From: TMED23 sp964566055
Lineage (GTDB): Bacteria > Pseudomonadota > Alphaproteobacteria > Rhodospirillales > UBA2165
Direction of reading: 5' to 3'
Assembly: GCA_964566055.1 (NCBI GenBank)
Contig: CAZMHI010000075.1
Span: 1-20,333 of the forward strand
Length of the DNA stretch: 20,333 nucleotides
A program made the translations under genes and the position numbers. This document shows positions 1 through 7,183 of this stretch, one piece after another (position 1 is the stretch's first letter; each line of letters starts with the position of its first letter). The notes under the pieces are model-generated. The model did not search any database. It had not been told where the DNA came from and saw nothing but the letters and a program-made list of their open reading frames with translations.

Positions 1-40
1 TCTGCAGAAACGTCAAAATAATCCTTGCCAAAAGGGGGCC

Positions 41-160
41 GTCCACACATGGCTATAAGCGGACTCTTTGACCCTATGTGATTGATGTCCGCTTTCGGGT
101 GTATAGCGGACTCTTTTTACAGGTAGCGAAAATGTCCGCTTTTAGCCAAAAGCGGACATT
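41..160. repeat. Cluster of three GTCCGC/GCGGAC palindromic repeats (left of receiver gene)
   Basis: Three imperfect-to-perfect hairpins lie here. Copy A is at 41-64 (GTCCAC...AAGCGGAC), copy B at 87-111 (GTCCGCTTTCGG...ATAGCGGAC) and copy C at 131-160. Copy C has perfect 13-bp arms (AATGTCCGCTTTT and its complement) around an AGCC loop. Closely similar copies of A and B recur at 882-905 and 836-860, and a truncated copy sits at the right edge of the window. Elements of this kind (TCCGCTTT with TGACCC-like loops) are, from general knowledge, common intergenic palindromes in proteobacteria. The stems could fold in RNA. No T-tract follows, so intrinsic terminator function is not supported. Confidence 0.8.
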
Positions 161-191
161 GGCGCTCGTTGGAATCTAAAATTCCCCAAAC

Positions 192-234
192 TTGATTCTA
201 CTCAATGCATAGTTACTGACATTCATTGTATACA
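192..234 (+). promoter_or_regulatory. FNR/CRP-family site plus -10 for the receiver gene
   Basis: TTGATTCTACTCAA at 192-205 matches TTGAT-N4-ATCAA at 9 of 10 defined positions. A -10-like TATACA lies at 229-234. The two centres are 33 bp apart, as expected for a class II activator site near -41.5 with a start of transcription around 241. No good -35 is seen, which is usual for such promoters. The same arrangement occurs at three other promoters in the window. Confidence 0.55.
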
Positions 235-268
235 AACCAAGCTTTGAGCTTTTTTCAGGGTCACTAGA

Positions 269-802
269 ATGGTAAATTCGACGACTGATAAATTAACAGA
301 ATACGACCTTTCCCAGATCGAGGTATTAGTACTCGAGAATAATATTTTTATGGGAAAAATGCTCAGCCAAATACTACGAAATTTCAATTTCAAAAAAATT
401 CATCTGTCATCAAAAGTGGATGATGCATTTAGTTATTTTCAAACTAATACAGTCGATTTAATCTTTTCAAATTGGGCGCCAGCGACCGAAGAAATAGAAT
501 TTTTGAGAATGGTACGAGACCCCAGAACAAGTAAAAACCCTTTTGTACCGATAATAGTGGTTTCATCATATAATGAAAAACGATACGTGGAGCTTGCCCG
601 AGATCTAGGTATGACAGAATTTCTGACCTTGCCAGTAACGCCACAATCGATATATCAACATGTGTGCAGTGTGATCGAGCATCCAAGGACGTTTATAGAA
701 ACAGCTAACTACCTGGGTCCTGACCGCCGCCGCAATGACACGCCTATCCAATTTGATGATCGGAGAAAACATCCAGCGGAACCGGTTTCAAATACCGACT
801 AG
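269..802 (+). CDS. Degenerate CheY-like receiver domain protein
   Basis: A 177-residue single-domain response-regulator receiver (about residues 17-140) with a basic tail containing GPDRRR and DDRR, a tail type seen on many alphaproteobacterial receivers. The phosphorylation machinery is broken. The acidic pocket reads LENN (E23, N24) in place of DD. The phospho-acceptor Asp is N68 in DLIFSNW. The conserved Lys of the KP motif is L121 in TLPV. The switch Ser is kept (S99/S100). No DNA-binding or enzymatic output domain follows. It therefore probably works as a phosphorylation-independent protein-interaction module, which is inference. No kinase is nearby. The gene is visibly AT-richer than its neighbours and is bracketed by palindromic repeats. 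An AGGGT at 257-261 is a weak ribosome site. Confidence 0.85.
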   Translation: MVNSTTDKLTEYDLSQIEVLVLENNIFMGKMLSQILRNFNFKKIHLSSKVDDAFSYFQTNTVDLIFSNWAPATEEIEFLRMVRDPRTSKNPFVPIIVVSSYNEKRYVELARDLGMTEFLTLPVTPQSIYQHVCSVIEHPRTFIETANYLGPDRRRNDTPIQFDDRRKHPAEPVSNTD

Positions 803-835
803 AATACAATTCAAATCATAATTTATTATTCAAGA

Positions 836-907
836 GTCCGCTTTCGGAGGAATAGCGGACGCCAATTTAATGCTGTTTAAAGTCCACTATTAGCTATAAG
901 CGGACTT
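836..907. repeat. Two GTCCGC/GCGGAC palindromic repeats between convergent genes
   Basis: Copy B' at 836-860 is identical to the copy at 87-111 in 22 of 25 bases. Copy A' at 880-907 (core 882-905) matches the copy at 41-64 in 20 of 24 bases. They sit between the 3' ends of the receiver gene and the acyl-CoA synthetase gene. Copy A' carries one disrupted base in the left arm (GTCCAC instead of GTCCGC). Stem formation in transcripts from either side is possible, but no T-run supports an intrinsic terminator. Otherwise the 150-base gap holds only AT-rich sequence. Confidence 0.75.
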
Positions 908-952
908 CCATAAATCAAATACGATATCTACAAATAAAATAATTGTAATTTG

Positions 953-2659
953 TCAGCTTTTAGCAGCCATCATTTCGCGCATGCGGAACTTTTGAATTTT
1001 ACCGGTTACCGTCATGGGGAATTCATCCACAAATTTAACAAAATGGGGCACTTTAAAATGAGCCATGCCATCGCGGCAAAATTCCTTGAGTTCATCTTCA
1101 GTCATTGACATACCATCATGAAGCTGGACCCAAACGGCAATTTCCTCACCCAGTTTTTCATCTTCGACGCCAAAAACCGCGACTTGGGCGATTTTGTCGT
1201 GGGTAAACAGATAGGCTTCGATTTCGGCTGGATAAATATTCTCGCCACCCCGTATGATCATCTCCTTAAGACGCCCGGTAATTTTGACATACCCGTCCTG
1301 ATCCATTGAGCCGAGATCACCTGAGTGCAGCCAACCCTCCTCATCAACGGTATTTGCGGTAGCTTCCGGATTGTTATAGTAGCCTGACATCACATGATAG
1401 CCGCGGAAACAGACTTCACCGATTTCTCCCAGTGCCAGTATTTCATTTGATTCCGGATCAATGACTTTGGCTTCTTGGTGAGGCAGATTAGTACCAACAG
1501 TTTCAGTCCGGCGCTCCAAGCTGTCTTCGGCGTGGGTAAGGTGGGTGATCGGGGAGGCTTCGGTTTGGCCATAACCGATTAAGATTTCACGGCAATGCAT
1601 ATCGTTAATGACACGCTTCATTAACTCCGGTGGACAGGGCGCACCCGCCATAATGCCGGTGCGCAAATTCGTCAAATCGAATTCGAAAAATCGAGGATGC
1701 TCTAACTCACCAATAAACATCGTCGGCACACCATGCAATGCCGTGCAGCCTTCTCTTTCAACCGCTTTAAGCACCGCCAGGGGATCAAAATGCTCAGCCG
1801 GAATGACAATGCAGGCTCCCACCGAAAGGCATAATAAATTGGAAAGCACCATGCCGAAGCAATGATAAAAAGGTACGGGAACACAGAGCCGGTCAGTTGG
1901 ACTAAATTTCATGGCCTTGGCAGTGAAATAGGCATTATTGAGTATATTGTGATGCGTCAGAACGACAGCCTTGGGAAATCCGGTTGTTCCTGAAGTATAT
2001 TGGATATTTATTGGATCATGGCAGTCAAGCGATGCCGTTACCTCGTCCAACACGCCTTCCCCGATGTCCTCGCCAAATTCGAGAAAATCCGGCCAGGATA
2101 AAAAGCCCTTTTCAGGCGCTTTGGTCTGCATCGGGTTAGCTGGGTCGTATACAATAATCCTGCTTAAATGAGGAAAGGCCTCAGACTGCAGAACGCCGCC
2201 ATGAAGTTTGATCTCGGGGATCAGTTCAATCAGCATGTCCGTATAGTTACTATGGCTAAAAGCTGGAATGGTAAACAGGCCTTGGACCTCTGATGTCTGC
2301 AAGGCGTATTCCAGCTCGCGGGGCCGATAGGCCGGGTTGATATTGACCAATACGGCACCAATCCTGGCGGTAGCCATCTGCAACACCAGCCATTCAATAT
2401 TGTCAGTTGACCAGACCCCAATGCGGTCGCCCCGGCCAACGCCAAAGGCAAAAAGTGCTTTTGCCGCCTGATCAATTTTCAGGCTCAGGTCATGATAGTT
2501 AAGCCGGCGTTCCTGGTGGCAGCTGACGATGGCGTCGTGTTCAGGATATTTTTCAGCGATTTGAGTAAAATGGTGTGGGATCGTTGCACCAAGCAATGGC
2601 ACATCCCCTTCCCTCTGGAAATAGCTGAGTTTTGTCTCACTCAAATCCGGCGGCGTCAT
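953..2659 (-). CDS. AMP-forming acyl-CoA synthetase (ACSF2/FadD-like)
   Basis: A 568-residue ANL-superfamily ligase that activates a carboxylic acid to its CoA thioester through an acyl-adenylate. Visible motifs are the phosphate-binding loop TSGTTGFPK (222-230), GYGQTEASP (362-370), HSGDLG (445-450), the hinge-region GRLKEMIIRGGENIYP and the C-terminal catalytic lysine in VTGK (K554). Length is normal for medium/short-chain fatty-acid or aryl-acid CoA ligases; the acid cannot be read from sequence. The start at 2659 overlaps the upstream stop codon by one base (TAATG) and has GAGG seven bases upstream, so I prefer it to a start ten codons earlier. It is the last gene of the dehydrogenase/oxidoreductase operon, which suggests its acid corresponds to the acyl-CoA handled by the oxidoreductase. 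Confidence 0.93.
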   Translation of the reverse strand: MTPPDLSETKLSYFQREGDVPLLGATIPHHFTQIAEKYPEHDAIVSCHQERRLNYHDLSLKIDQAAKALFAFGVGRGDRIGVWSTDNIEWLVLQMATARIGAVLVNINPAYRPRELEYALQTSEVQGLFTIPAFSHSNYTDMLIELIPEIKLHGGVLQSEAFPHLSRIIVYDPANPMQTKAPEKGFLSWPDFLEFGEDIGEGVLDEVTASLDCHDPINIQYTSGTTGFPKAVVLTHHNILNNAYFTAKAMKFSPTDRLCVPVPFYHCFGMVLSNLLCLSVGACIVIPAEHFDPLAVLKAVEREGCTALHGVPTMFIGELEHPRFFEFDLTNLRTGIMAGAPCPPELMKRVINDMHCREILIGYGQTEASPITHLTHAEDSLERRTETVGTNLPHQEAKVIDPESNEILALGEIGEVCFRGYHVMSGYYNNPEATANTVDEEGWLHSGDLGSMDQDGYVKITGRLKEMIIRGGENIYPAEIEAYLFTHDKIAQVAVFGVEDEKLGEEIAVWVQLHDGMSMTEDELKEFCRDGMAHFKVPHFVKFVDEFPMTVTGKIQKFRMREMMAAKS

Positions 2660-3585
2660 TATTTTACCTCTGCCTCTACTGCAGCCCAATAATCGTCAAC
2701 ACCCAGCTGAATTTCCGCTAGAACTTTGTCATTACGCTCGGGTTCAAACAAATGAGCAAAACGACGTTGCCTGGACAGATAGTCTTCGACCGGCCTACGC
2801 GAGCCGGGAATAAGAGTATGATGAACTTTACCATCGACATATTCTTTAAGCGGCCAAATACCTGTTTTAACGGCCAGCCGGCCGATCTCGACAGTATCTT
2901 TTGGGTCGTAGCCCCAGCCGGTAGGACATGGCGCCAAAGAAATGATCATCCGCGGGCCTTCGAGATTTTTAGCTTTTTCGATTTTGCGGGCGAGATCCAA
3001 GGCTTCACTGCCAATGACCGTGGCGACATAAGCGGGGCGATTAGCGGTCCAGACAGAAAATAAATCTTTTTTTGATCCTGGGAATCCGGCCGCAACGGCA
3101 TCAGTTGCCGTTCGGGCACCATGTGGAGTTTCCGGCGAAGTCTGCTGCCCGGTATTGCCATAGCCTTCGTTATCATAGCAGAGATAGATAAAATCGAGAT
3201 TGCGGTCAATCGCACCGGACGTCGATGACAGGCCGATACCTGATGCGGCTCCATCACCGGTAAGCACCACGACCTGTAAATCTTCATCGTCAGATATGCG
3301 CCCACTCTGTTTTAGAACGTCAAGAGCATCCCGCACTCCTTGGGCTCCAGCCGGAGCCGAGGCAATAGAGGTATAAAGCCAGGAGCCGCGGAAAGGTGTA
3401 AAAGGATAGATCGACATCAAAGTCATGCAGCCAGCGGCATTTACGAAAATCGTGTTTTCACCCAATATATCGTAGGCTTCCTTCAACATTTCCAAGCCAC
3501 CGCAGCCCGCACATAGTGCCGTACCGGCACCGAGCAGATGAGCAGAAGGGAGGTCTTTCATGCGTTGGATATGCGCTTCATTCAT
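2659..3585 (-). CDS. 2-oxoacid:ferredoxin oxidoreductase, beta subunit (PorB-like, TPP-binding)
   Basis: A 308-residue subunit carrying thiamine diphosphate and the proximal [4Fe-4S] cluster of a pyruvate-ferredoxin-oxidoreductase-type enzyme. The four likely cluster cysteines are C25 and C28 (CAGCG), C53 (AAGC) and C220 (APCPTGW). The TPP/Mg motif is GDG at 110-112, followed by CYDNEGYGNTGQQ. With the alpha and gamma-delta subunits it would catalyse 2-oxoacid + CoA + oxidised ferredoxin giving acyl-CoA + CO2 + reduced ferredoxin, reversibly in this family. Substrate (pyruvate, branched-chain, aryl) is not readable. The ATG overlaps the alpha-subunit stop (ATGA) and follows a strong GAGGAGGT at 3592-3599. 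Confidence 0.93.
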   Translation of the reverse strand: MNEAHIQRMKDLPSAHLLGAGTALCAGCGGLEMLKEAYDILGENTIFVNAAGCMTLMSIYPFTPFRGSWLYTSIASAPAGAQGVRDALDVLKQSGRISDDEDLQVVVLTGDGAASGIGLSSTSGAIDRNLDFIYLCYDNEGYGNTGQQTSPETPHGARTATDAVAAGFPGSKKDLFSVWTANRPAYVATVIGSEALDLARKIEKAKNLEGPRMIISLAPCPTGWGYDPKDTVEIGRLAVKTGIWPLKEYVDGKVHHTLIPGSRRPVEDYLSRQRRFAHLFEPERNDKVLAEIQLGVDDYWAAVEAEVK

Positions 3586-4847
3586 GGCTTTACCTCCTCA
3601 GCTCTAAAATTAGCCCGTTCTTCTTTTTCGACATGAGCGATGCCCTGCAACTTGCGCATCTCGCGCAGTTCTTGAGCGGTGTATAGCAGCCTTGGAGGCG
3701 GCGTCATTTTGTTGAAAACTGCCAGCTTGGTAGTTGTAATCATTTCGTAGAACTCTTCTGGTTTAATATCGCGCCCGCCCAAACCGCCGATGAAACTCGT
3801 GATGATCGGTGGAGCTTTCTTTTGCCCATAGAGAGCTGAAGATACTTCGCTGTATAAAACACCTCCCATCCCAACCGACAGATTCTGGTCGATCACAGCG
3901 ACTGCTTTTTTGCCGCGTAAAATTTGCTGGAGATCGTTGGCGGGGAATGGTCGCAGCAATCTAGGACGTATCAGGCCAACGGCTTCGCCACTATCCCGAA
4001 GACGGTCGACGGCTTCTTTAGCCTTGGTCGCAAAAGACCCCATCATGACAAATACAATTTCAGCGTCTTCTGCCCGATAGGCCTCCAGCACACCATGACG
4101 GCGGCCAAACAGCCTCTCAAAATCCGCTTCTACTTCCATATAAACATCGAGGGCTTTAAGGGCAGCCAGATGAGTTTCATAACGAAAGTAAGAATAAGGA
4201 CCGCCACCCAGCACTGCGACCGCTTGGCTGACCGGCTCGCCAGCTCTAAATTTTGTTTCTTCTGGATCAAAAGCTGGCAGGAAATCACGTACTTTTTCCG
4301 CCTCTGGCAGAGCCACAGGCTCGCGTGTGAACGATAGATAAAATCCGTCCAAATTAACGATAACGGGCAATCTGACATCGGTATGTTCGGCCATCCGATA
4401 GGCCATCAGGACGCTGTCGACAACTTCCTGGCAGGTAGCGCAATGAATTTGGAGAAACCCGCAATCTCTGGCCGCTAAAATATCATTGTGATCAGGCTCC
4501 ATGGTAATCGGCGCGGCCAGCCCTCGAGATACATTGACCAGCACAAATGGAGCACGCCAGCCAGCGACCGTATAGAGCATCTCTAACCCGTAAAGCAGAC
4601 CTTGACTTGATGTTGCCGTAAACACGCGTACGCCCGTTGCTGCGGCAGCACCTGCAGCGGTAATCATGCTATGTTCGGAATCCATATTAACGATGCGTGC
4701 CGCCATTTCTTTTTTGCCAATCCATTTGGCGATAGTTTCGATAATTTCCGTTTGCGGCGTGATCGGAAAAGCAGGCACATAATCTGCCGCGGCCAATCTG
4801 GCGCCCCAAGCGGCTGCACCATTACCGGTCAAAAGTTTTCGCGACAT
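3582..4847 (-). CDS. 2-oxoacid:ferredoxin oxidoreductase, alpha subunit (PorA-like)
   Basis: A 421-residue alpha subunit. The N-terminal pyrimidine-binding domain begins with GNGAAAWGARLAAADY and the FPITPQTEI motif (about residues 8-36). It is followed by the PFOR domain II/transketolase-C-like half (about 250-370). It completes the TPP active site with the beta subunit. I chose ATG 4847 because GAGGAGG (4854-4860) lies six bases upstream; a TTG start seven codons earlier would translate through that ribosome site. Only one base separates it from the upstream stop, and its own stop overlaps the beta-subunit start, so subunit expression is probably coupled. Confidence 0.93.
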   Translation of the reverse strand: MSRKLLTGNGAAAWGARLAAADYVPAFPITPQTEIIETIAKWIGKKEMAARIVNMDSEHSMITAAGAAAATGVRVFTATSSQGLLYGLEMLYTVAGWRAPFVLVNVSRGLAAPITMEPDHNDILAARDCGFLQIHCATCQEVVDSVLMAYRMAEHTDVRLPVIVNLDGFYLSFTREPVALPEAEKVRDFLPAFDPEETKFRAGEPVSQAVAVLGGGPYSYFRYETHLAALKALDVYMEVEADFERLFGRRHGVLEAYRAEDAEIVFVMMGSFATKAKEAVDRLRDSGEAVGLIRPRLLRPFPANDLQQILRGKKAVAVIDQNLSVGMGGVLYSEVSSALYGQKKAPPIITSFIGGLGGRDIKPEEFYEMITTTKLAVFNKMTPPPRLLYTAQELREMRKLQGIAHVEKEERANFRAEEVKP

Positions 4848-4848
4848 A

Positions 4849-5772
4849 TTAGGCCTCCTCTTTTTCAATCACGCCGCGTTCGGGAATCACTGATATTGCA
4901 TGAGGCGGGCATTGCGCCGCGCAGATCAAACAGCCTTTGCAATGGTCATAGTCAATTTCTGGAAAGCCTTCCGCATCGACATTGATGGCGCTGTCTGGAC
5001 AAAATGACCCACATACCCAAGTGCATTTATTGCAATGATCAAGTTCAATTATAGGTCTCATGGTGCGCCAAAGTCCGGTCCGCACCTCGACACTGGTAGC
5101 GCCACCATGGACAGCCGGCCCCGCCAGATTGACGCTTTCATTCGGCAGTTCAATCCATTGCGGCGGTTGATAGTTTAGCGCCGGCGCATCGGCGCTTTCC
5201 ATAACCGTTCCTTCATAATCCGCCAACAGATCAAAACCGCTTACGGCGCGTTCAATGTTTTCTTCGATCACGCTTTCCTTAAGTTCATGCAGCTCATCGC
5301 GGACAGCTTGCTCGAGGGATGTTCTAAAAATCATACCGGTAAGCCGCGCAGCGGCTCCAGCGCAAAGCGAGCCGACATAGGTTATTTCAGCCCGGTCCGG
5401 ATCCGTCGGCGCCGGCAAGGTGTGGATACTACAGTTGATTTGAAGACGCTGGCGCCACTCAGGTTCACTAATATCGCTATCAATTAAAATGGCGGTTCGA
5501 TCCTCGATACCTTGCAGAACCCCCGCAGCTGGTACGGGCACCAATGTATCATCAGCAACAACAACCAAATCCGGTTTAAGAATGATGCCCCGTTCATAAA
5601 TGGGGGTTCGCGCAGCACGAACCGCAGAAGTTAAAGGTGCCCCACGCCGCTCGGCGCCGTAACGAGGAGAATCTTGCACTTCAAATCCTTCGAGGAAAAA
5701 AGCCGAGCCCAGAATCCGGCCAGCGGTCTTCATACCTTGACCTCCCCGACCATGGAATCTGATGCGATACAT
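4849..5772 (-). CDS. 2-oxoacid:ferredoxin oxidoreductase, fused gamma-delta subunit
   Basis: A 307-residue fusion. Residues 1-190 form the gamma (CoA-binding) domain, opening with FHGRGGQGMKTAGRIL. Residues 240-300 form a two-cluster bacterial ferredoxin (delta) domain. The second cluster motif is standard: C278-x2-C281-x2-C284-x3-C288-P. The first has one extra residue: C247-x2-C250-x3-C254-x3-C258-P. The domain should pass electrons from the proximal cluster of the beta subunit to a soluble ferredoxin. In many archaeal enzymes gamma and delta are separate proteins; here they are one. An AGAGGAG lies a few bases before the ATG. It is the first oxidoreductase gene, 34 bases after the dehydrogenase gene. 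Confidence 0.92.
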   Translation of the reverse strand: MYRIRFHGRGGQGMKTAGRILGSAFFLEGFEVQDSPRYGAERRGAPLTSAVRAARTPIYERGIILKPDLVVVADDTLVPVPAAGVLQGIEDRTAILIDSDISEPEWRQRLQINCSIHTLPAPTDPDRAEITYVGSLCAGAAARLTGMIFRTSLEQAVRDELHELKESVIEENIERAVSGFDLLADYEGTVMESADAPALNYQPPQWIELPNESVNLAGPAVHGGATSVEVRTGLWRTMRPIIELDHCNKCTWVCGSFCPDSAINVDAEGFPEIDYDHCKGCLICAAQCPPHAISVIPERGVIEKEEA

Positions 5773-5806
5773 ATTTTTACTCCTCTAGTTCTTCTAAACC
5801 CTCCAA

Positions 5807-6985
5807 CTAAAATAGTGACCAGCGTCGCGTTGCCATGGCTGCGCGGACACGTTCTTCCGCCATTTCTTGAGCAGCCTCGCGCGGTGGCCTCTCACTCATT
5901 TCCATGCGTTCCAGCATTTCACCCGTGTTTGTTCGGATTTTATCGCGGATGGTTTCAAAAGCGAGTGATTGGCTAGCACCGCTATATTCCATAGCAGCGC
6001 AAATCACACCGCCGGCGTTGGCGATGAAATCCGGCAGACACAGAATATTCTCCCAGTGGAGATAGTGCTCGGCGGAGGCCGTCACCGGAATATTAGCGCC
6101 TTGGGCGACAACTTTGGTGTTCAGACGTTCTACATTTTTGTCGTGAATAACGTCAGGACGTGCCGCTGGCACCCAAATATCGCAGGCTATGTCAACGAGC
6201 GCATCACCTTCCATCACTTCAGCATCACCGTACTCGACGACAGGTTTGCCTGATTTCTTCACCTGCCAAAGCGCTTCGACATCGAGACCGGCAAGGTTTT
6301 TAACAGCACCAGAGGAATCGCTGGCAGCAATAATTTTGGCTCCATTTTCAGCCATAAATCTGGCCGCATGATAGCCAACCGAACCGTAGCCTTGAATTAC
6401 TACCGTTGCTCCGGCCATGGAAAGGCCAAGCTTCTCAAGGGCGACGTCAACCGCATGGTAAAGTCCCCAACCTGTGGCACCAAGTTCATCTAGAGGGATG
6501 CCACCAATTTCCCTCGGCAAGCCAACAGCGCGCCCAATTTCATCATGCACCCAACTCATGCATTGTTCATTGGTGCCCATATCTGGACCAAAGATATAAT
6601 CCTTCTCTTCGCTAAGAGCGGCGGCAAAGGCTCGTATCGTTGCCTCCTTCTGGTCCAACGGCATCCTGGGATCTCCTTTAATGACAGATTTGCCACCGCC
6701 ATGCGGGAGCCCAGCAGCTGCATTTTTAAGCGTCATCGCTCGGGCCAGGCGATAGCATTCCACAGTCGAAACATCCGGTGCCATGCGGAGACCACCAATC
6801 GATGGTCCGGCAGCAACATTGTCAACGACGAGGACACCATTCAAATTAACGGCAGGATCATGGACGTGAATAACTTTCAAGGGACCAAATTCGTCGCCAA
6901 AGCCAAACAGGCTATTAACGTCAGCCTCAGTATCAGCTGCAGCAATATTGGTTGGCGGAGGATCTGGTTTTAATTTCTTACCCAT
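5807..6985 (-). CDS. Glu/Leu/Phe/Val-family amino-acid dehydrogenase, probably non-glutamate
   Basis: A 392-residue NAD(P)-dependent amino-acid dehydrogenase: amino acid to 2-oxoacid plus ammonia, reversible. Motifs are GPSIGGLRM (60-68), K87 in MTLKNA, the catalytic lysine K99 in GGGKS, GPDMGTNE with D135, the nucleotide-binding GYGSVG (199-204) and AGGVICAAME (324-333). In glutamate dehydrogenases (Clostridium symbiosum numbering) Lys89 and Ser380 bind the side-chain carboxylate. The equivalent positions here are I63 and A330, resembling the hydrophobic pocket of leucine dehydrogenase (Leu40, Val294). I infer a branched-chain, aromatic or other non-acidic substrate. ATG 6985 follows GGAGGT by seven bases. 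It is first in the oxidoreductase operon and lies behind an FNR-type promoter. Confidence 0.88.
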   Translation of the reverse strand: MGKKLKPDPPPTNIAAADTEADVNSLFGFGDEFGPLKVIHVHDPAVNLNGVLVVDNVAAGPSIGGLRMAPDVSTVECYRLARAMTLKNAAAGLPHGGGKSVIKGDPRMPLDQKEATIRAFAAALSEEKDYIFGPDMGTNEQCMSWVHDEIGRAVGLPREIGGIPLDELGATGWGLYHAVDVALEKLGLSMAGATVVIQGYGSVGYHAARFMAENGAKIIAASDSSGAVKNLAGLDVEALWQVKKSGKPVVEYGDAEVMEGDALVDIACDIWVPAARPDVIHDKNVERLNTKVVAQGANIPVTASAEHYLHWENILCLPDFIANAGGVICAAMEYSGASQSLAFETIRDKIRTNTGEMLERMEMSERPPREAAQEMAEERVRAAMATRRWSLF

Positions 6986-7019
6986 CACACTTACCTCCAA
7001 TTTGTGGCGATTGAGCCGC

Positions 7020-7061
7020 ATTTTACTGCGTTTCAAGAATTAATTCATTGATGCCTATCAA
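7020..7061 (-). promoter_or_regulatory. FNR-type promoter of the dehydrogenase/oxidoreductase operon
   Basis: TTGATGCCTATCAA at 7048-7061 is a perfect TTGAT-N4-ATCAA palindrome. Reading leftwards, a -10-like TAAAAT occupies 7025-7020. Its centre is 32 bp from the box centre, which puts the activator near -41.5 for a start at about 7013, 28 bases before the ATG. This is standard class II geometry. Control by FNR rather than a relative (FixK, NnrR) is inference. Confidence 0.75.
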
Positions 7062-7086
7062 ACACGTAATCGAAAGGGCTTGGCGG

Positions 7087-7129
7087 TTGATCCCTGTCAA
7101 TGACAAACCGTTAATTTCCCAACTAAAAT
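7087..7129 (+). promoter_or_regulatory. FNR-type promoter of the cytochrome c4-like gene
   Basis: TTGATCCCTGTCAA at 7087-7100 matches TTGAT-N4-ATCAA at 9 of 10 positions. TAAAAT follows at 7124-7129, 33 bp centre to centre, for a start near 7136. It faces right. The box of the divergent operon is 39 bp away, so the two activator sites lie back to back without overlapping. Confidence 0.65.
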
Positions 7130-7183
7130 ATTGTATTCACGCTGAAATTTAGATCGGTCTGTTTACTTATTTTGGAGGTGTCC

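Noticed and set aside
41..160. Regularly spaced repeats as a possible CRISPR array
   Set aside because: The units are individually palindromic, differ in sequence and spacing, recur singly elsewhere, and there are no cas genes.
4671..4985. Plus-strand open frames inside the oxidoreductase genes
   Set aside because: They are antisense shadows of well-supported genes with clear family motifs; no ribosome sites or recognisable products.
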